Below are positions 15,423-17,556 of a stretch of 17,556 nt of DNA, in pieces. The notes beneath the pieces were generated by a model that saw only the letters and a list, made by a program, of their open reading frames with translations, made no database searches and was not told where the DNA came from. The translations under genes and the position numbers were made by a program. The stretch is from Pigmentiphaga sp. Its GTDB lineage: Bacteria > Pseudomonadota > Gammaproteobacteria > Burkholderiales > Burkholderiaceae_B. Where the stretch lies: the NCBI GenBank assembly GCA_023228945.1, contig JALOAI010000047.1:1-17556 (forward strand), written 5' to 3'. Every line of letters begins with the position of its first letter. The first letter of the stretch is position 1.

Positions 15423-15428
15423 GGAATA

Positions 15429-15430
15429 GG
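15429..15430. repeat. possible 2-bp target duplication, right copy (GG)
   Basis: Matches GG at 352-353. Marks the right boundary of the inserted block and the end of the retained yafQ 5' fragment. Confidence 0.55.
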
Positions 15431-15444
15431 TCAATCGTCCGCAT
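15429..15444 (-). pseudogene. yafQ: 5' remnant of yafQ (start codon to codon 6)
   Basis: Reading leftward from 15444: ATG CGG ACG ATT GAC C, coding M-R-T-I-D and the first base of an Arg codon. It overlaps the last 14 bases of dinJ in another frame, a normal overlap for these operons. Joined to 353-86 it gives MRTIDRSSAFKRDYK and on to the toxin end, a typical YafQ N-terminus. Confidence 0.8.
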
Positions 15445-15700
15445 GCAAATCCGCCATCAGATCGTCCACGCTGGTGAACTTCTTGCCCTTGCCCGCTTCC
15501 AGTTCGGCAATGGCCTTCTTGGTGGTGGCATTGGGCACCTTCACATCGAAGGGCAGGCGGTGTTCGTCGGCGATGCGCAGCATCAGCAGGCGGATGGCGT
15601 CGGAAATCGACAACCCCATTGCTTCGAGCGCGCTGGCGGCACGCTCCTTGGTGTTGGTGTCGATGCGGGCGCGGACGTAGGTGTCGGCAGTGGTACTCAT
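15431..15700 (-). CDS. dinJ: DinJ/RelB-type antitoxin
   Basis: An 89-residue antitoxin of the RelB/DinJ family. The N-terminal half (TYVRARIDTNTKERAASALEAMGLSISDAI) is a ribbon-helix-helix DNA-binding dimerisation domain. The C-terminal part (FTSVDDLMADLHADD) is the segment that wraps the YafQ toxin. The gene is intact; GGAGAA lies upstream of the ATG. It controls its own promoter through the palindrome at 15732-15747 (inferred). Its toxin partner is the broken yafQ at the other end of the window, so dinJ is effectively an orphan whose next downstream gene is now DUF1028. Confidence 0.93.
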   Translation of the reverse strand: MSTTADTYVRARIDTNTKERAASALEAMGLSISDAIRLLMLRIADEHRLPFDVKVPNATTKKAIAELEAGKGKKFTSVDDLMADLHADD

Positions 15701-15731
15701 GGTAATTCTCCGGGAACGATTCAGATACTCA

Positions 15732-15761
15732 CATTGTAGTCACAATGCGACCACATAACAA
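15732..15761 (-). promoter_or_regulatory. dinJ promoter with palindromic operator
   Basis: On the minus strand TTGTTA (15761-15756) and TACAAT (15738-15733) are separated by exactly 17 bp, a good sigma-70 promoter. The -10 is covered by the perfect dyad CATTGT-GACT-ACAATG (15747-15732), suited to binding by a DinJ ribbon-helix-helix dimer or the DinJ-YafQ complex. The transcript would begin near 15726. Confidence 0.65.
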
Positions 15762-15841
15762 GGCCGCATCGTGCAGGGGAGTTCTGAGCAATTCCGGCCC
15801 CCTTGCGGTACTTCGTGCATAGGACTGCTGACACGGCCCGT
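15762..15841. other. intergenic, subterminal region of Tn402-type end
   Basis: No gene is supported between the dinJ promoter and the inner transposase-binding repeat at 15842. Short antisense and sense ORFs crossing this stretch have no family resemblance and run through the transposon end. Confidence 0.4.
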
Positions 15842-15908
15842 TCAGAAGTCGGCTGCACACCGGTCGGCCTGCCCCGCGAACTGGTGCAGTCGTCTTCTGA
15901 AAATGACA
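15842..15908. mobile_element. Tn402/Tn5053-family transposon end
   Basis: The 25 bases 15884-15908, read on the minus strand, start TGTCATTTTC and end GACTGCAC. This is identical, as far as I recall it, to the terminal inverted repeat of Tn402 and class 1 integrons (IRi). A second copy of the core repeat, TCAGAAGTCGGCTGCAC, lies 25 bp inside in opposite orientation (15842-15858), matching the multiple transposase-binding repeats known at such ends. The outer edge is at 15908, so the transposon body, with dinJ-yafQ, lies to the left. The five bases outside are GGTCG; the other copy of a target duplication would be beyond the window. No tni genes are visible. Confidence 0.85.
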
Positions 15909-15915
15909 GGTCGGG

Positions 15916-15947
15916 CGTGTCGCAAAACTTAGGATTTACGCGACACG
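15916..15947. promoter_or_regulatory. resolvase-site-like dyad next to transposon end
   Basis: CGTGTCGC (15916-15923) and GCGACACG (15940-15947) form a perfect 8-bp inverted repeat with A/T-richer centre, 32 bp in all, the size and form of a serine-resolvase crossover subsite. Tn5053/Tn402 elements are known to insert preferentially at or near res sites, so its position 7 bp outside the transposon end fits. No resolvase gene is in the window. Confidence 0.55.
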
Positions 15948-15961
15948 GCCGGCTAACTTTT

Positions 15962-15983
15962 TGGATACACAAATGTGTATCCA
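15962..15983. promoter_or_regulatory. palindromic operator upstream of the RHH gene
   Basis: A perfect inverted repeat TGGATACAC-AAAT-GTGTATCCA with 9-bp arms, 17 bp before the ATG at 16001. TGCAATAAT just after it (15984-15992) resembles an extended -10 element. The dyad is well placed for repression, plausibly by the ribbon-helix-helix protein encoded next. Confidence 0.6.
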
Positions 15984-16000
15984 TGCAATAATCCGCCGTT

Positions 16001-16246
16001 ATGTCGAGCAAAGACGTTGGCCTTCGTATCCGTGTTGAAAAGGAACTCCGGGAGGCGTTCCAAGGGGCCTGTCTGGCTGAAAACCGGAATGCGTCGGAAG
16101 TGCTGCGCGAGTTCATGCAGGCGTTCGCCGACAGGCACCAAGGTGGCTTACAACCGGATATGTTCGCGGCACCGGCAGCCAGAAAGCCACGTCAATCAAC
16201 GAGATCGGGCCCGGGCCCGACGGCAGGAGAAGCAACAGATGACTAA
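16001..16246 (+). CDS. small ribbon-helix-helix DNA-binding protein
   Basis: An 81-residue protein whose first ~45 residues (VGLRIRVEKELREAFQGACLAENRNASEVLREFM) fit a ribbon-helix-helix fold: a short basic strand followed by two helices. The remainder is a charged, Pro/Arg-rich tail. It is likely a repressor acting on the palindrome immediately upstream. Similar small proteins occur on plasmids and integrative elements. It overlaps the methyltransferase gene by 8 bp, so the two form an operon. It could also be a toxin-less antitoxin-like regulator. Confidence 0.7.
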   Translation: MSSKDVGLRIRVEKELREAFQGACLAENRNASEVLREFMQAFADRHQGGLQPDMFAAPAARKPRQSTRSGPGPTAGEATDD

Positions 16247-17180
16247 GGCAGTGCAAGCCGCTAAGCGTGGCCGAGGGGTATCCCCGATCTATCTGGACGA
16301 GGATGATCAACCAGAGCAATCAAATGTCATCTACATGCGCGGCCGTCGTCGTCGCCGCATTGTCTTTGGCTGGTATGGTGGGAAGTTCTCGCATCTCGAT
16401 TGGCTGCTGCCGTTGTTGCCGAAGTGCCATCATTATTGCGAACCGTTCGCGGGGTCTGGTGCCGTTCTCATCAATCGTGAGCCTGCACCCGTTGAGACTT
16501 ACAACGACATAGACGGCGATGTGGTGAACTTCTTTCGGGTTCTTCGTGATCGTCACGAGGAGCTGATTAGGGCCATCGCCTTGACGCCATTTTCCCGCGA
16601 GGAGTACCACCGGGCGATTTATGGCAGCACAAACGGTATCAGTGATGTGGAGCGGGCAAGACGGTTTTATATCAAAGCCCGTCAGACCCGCACCGGGCTT
16701 GCTCAAACCGCATCCCTTGGCCGTTGGGCAAATTGCAAAGATACAAGCCGGGCGGGTATGTCCGGTGTTGTCTCGCGCTGGCTTGGTGGCGTGGATGCGC
16801 TGGACGAAATCGCCCAACGACTTATCCGGGTGCAGATCGAAAACCGCCCCGCCGTTGATGTGATCCGTTTGTATGACAGCCCCAAGACGCTTTTCTATTG
16901 TGACCCGCCCTATCTGCATGCCACACGCGGCGACGCTAAGGCTTACGGCTTCGAGATGGACGAGGGCCAGCATCGGGAATTTGCCGAAGTGGTCAATGAG
17001 TGCAAAGGCATGGTGGCTGTGTCTGGGTATGACCACCCGCTGATGGACGAGCTATTCAAGCCGGGACGTTGGTTCAAGACCCAAGGCCCGGACAAGACTA
17101 TTCACTCGACCAAGGGAAAACGGTCAGAAGTCCTTTGGACGAACTACGATCCCAAGAATCAGAAAGGGTTGTTTGAATGA
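16239..17180 (+). CDS. Dam-like N6-adenine DNA methyltransferase (D12 class)
   Basis: A 313-residue DNA adenine methyltransferase of the MethyltransfD12 family. Motif X/I region: FGWYGGKFSHLDWLLPLLP (43-61) and EPFAGSG (68-74) for S-adenosylmethionine. Catalytic motif IV DPPY at 222-225. The target-recognition region lies between them; GATC cannot be assumed. A basic N-terminal stretch (RGRRRRR, 34-40) precedes the domain. AGGAG at 16225-16229 is 9 nt before the ATG; an in-frame upstream ATG at 15975 would run through the operator and is rejected. It may protect a mobile element from host restriction or be half of a restriction-modification pair with the next gene. Confidence 0.88.
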   Translation: MTKAVQAAKRGRGVSPIYLDEDDQPEQSNVIYMRGRRRRRIVFGWYGGKFSHLDWLLPLLPKCHHYCEPFAGSGAVLINREPAPVETYNDIDGDVVNFFRVLRDRHEELIRAIALTPFSREEYHRAIYGSTNGISDVERARRFYIKARQTRTGLAQTASLGRWANCKDTSRAGMSGVVSRWLGGVDALDEIAQRLIRVQIENRPAVDVIRLYDSPKTLFYCDPPYLHATRGDAKAYGFEMDEGQHREFAEVVNECKGMVAVSGYDHPLMDELFKPGRWFKTQGPDKTIHSTKGKRSEVLWTNYDPKNQKGLFE

Positions 17181-17272
17181 GGGCCGCTGACGCATGGGGT
17201 ATCAATACCACCCCGACGACATGCACATTTTCCGGGCTGTCGCGGCCACAAAAGCAAAGGGAGTTTCGATGA
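17177..17272 (+). CDS. possible 31-codon ORF bridging two genes
   Basis: ATG overlapping the methyltransferase stop (ATGA) opens a 31-residue frame whose TGA overlaps the ATG at 17269. Such a bridge could couple translation of the flanking genes. The peptide has no recognisable feature and may not be a functional product. Confidence 0.2.
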   Translation: MRAADAWGINTTPTTCTFSGLSRPQKQREFR

Positions 17273-17556
17273 CACCAGAAGAAATATTACAAGGCATCCA
17301 GCAGCGGGCCGCCGCTACGTTGAATGCTTCTGTCGTCACTGACCCAGTAATCCGTGAGCGTGTCGATTACGTCTGCCGCTGCATGAGTAACCGAGCAGGG
17401 GTGCGGCTGCTCATGTCATGCCTGTTGGGGAAGCTGGACAAGCCGAACGTCGATCCACGCAAGCCCTATACCGAGATTGGGGGGGCTGACAGTTTTTCCG
17501 GGCGAACCTATGACGAACGCTACCTGACCAAGTTCATCAACGAACACCGGCTGCCG
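17269..17556 (+). CDS. unrecognised protein, 3' end outside window
   Basis: The frame is open from ATG at 17269 to the window end (96 codons), beginning MTPEEILQGIQQRAAATLNA and containing DYVCRCMSNRAGVRLLMSCLLG and DSFSGRTYDERYLTKFI. AAGGGAG at 17257-17263, 5 nt upstream, is a strong ribosome binding site and decides the start. An in-frame ATG at 17194 would add 25 residues (MGYQYHPDDMHIF...) and is a weaker alternative. I do not recognise a domain with certainty. Position directly after a methyltransferase gene makes a cognate restriction endonuclease a fair hypothesis, not a finding. Confidence 0.75.
   Translation, partial: MTPEEILQGIQQRAAATLNASVVTDPVIRERVDYVCRCMSNRAGVRLLMSCLLGKLDKPNVDPRKPYTEIGGADSFSGRTYDERYLTKFINEHRLP

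Larger units (their letters stand above)
354..15428. mobile_element. 15-kb insertion (IS30 + importer + urease + amidase) within yafQ
   Basis: The block starts at the outer edge of the IS30 repeat and ends 6 bp upstream of the DUF1028 ATG. yafQ codons lie on both outer sides and rejoin in frame when one copy of a 2-bp GG is removed. The left edge is a true IS end. The right edge shows no resemblance to the IS repeat, so how the block entered is unresolved. Possibilities are a cointegrate followed by loss of a second IS, transposition using a non-standard end, or insertion of cargo beside an IS already in yafQ. Confidence 0.72.

Noticed and set aside
15400..15428. Cryptic IS30 repeat at the right edge of the insertion
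   Set aside because: Aligned inward from 15428 the minus-strand sequence shows no meaningful match to either IS repeat.
15432..15434. TTG at 15434 as DUF1028 start
   Set aside because: It lies in the yafQ/dinJ remnant, not in cargo DNA; the family N-terminus MTFSIVAR begins at 15422.
15721..16141. Short minus-strand frames between dinJ and the RHH gene
   Set aside because: They run through the dinJ promoter, the transposon end and the RHH operator, with no family resemblance.

Overview
The window is high-GC DNA with strong G/C third-position codon bias, long shadow ORFs and tightly packed, overlapping genes. It looks like a member of the Burkholderiales (Bordetella/Achromobacter-like). This is an inference from style and gene content; no marker gene is present. 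The last ~1.6 kb (from about 15.9 kb) has less biased codon use and looks like backbone of a plasmid or integrative element.

Layout. (1) 86-364 (-) is a YafQ-type toxin that has lost its 5' end. (2) 354-1499 is an IS30-family insertion sequence with 25-bp terminal inverted repeats and one transposase gene (-). (3) 1500-1738 is a control region with a very good sigma-54 (-24/-12) promoter and NtrC-like dyads upstream. (4) 1739-6288 (+) encodes a branched-chain/amide/urea-type ABC importer: binding protein, permease, permease-ATPase fusion and second ATPase. (5) 6318-11459 (+) encodes a complete but divergent urease: fused gamma-beta subunit, alpha subunit UreC, then UreG, UreD, His-rich UreE and UreF. 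(6) 11479-13023 (+) encodes a family-5 solute-binding protein with no signal peptide. (7) A REP-like hairpin separates this from a convergent pair (-), an amidase-signature enzyme and a DUF1028 protein. (8) 15431-15700 (-) is the DinJ antitoxin with its own promoter and palindromic operator. (9) 15842-15908 is a Tn402/Tn5053-type transposon end, followed 7 bp further by a resolvase-site-like dyad. (10) 15962-17556 (+) holds a palindromic operator, a ribbon-helix-helix protein, a Dam-like adenine methyltransferase and the start of another gene.

The main structural observation is that dinJ and yafQ were once one operon. The first 16 bases of yafQ still follow dinJ at 15429-15444, while the rest of yafQ lies 15 kb away at 86-353. 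Joining the pieces over a shared 2-bp GG restores an uninterrupted YafQ reading frame beginning MRTIDRSSAFKRDYK. So 354-15428 (IS30 element plus the whole transporter/urease/amidase block) sits as an insertion inside a toxin gene, which itself lies beside a Tn402-type end.

The inserted block reads as a nitrogen-scavenging system: a sigma-54/NtrC-type promoter driving an amide/urea importer and a nickel hydrolase with all its maturation factors. UreC keeps every nickel ligand and the carbamylated lysine but replaces the flap cysteine with serine, and the importer is of the short amide-type architecture. A substrate other than, or in addition to, urea is therefore possible. Two further hydrolase candidates (amidase, DUF1028) lie at the far end on the opposite strand.
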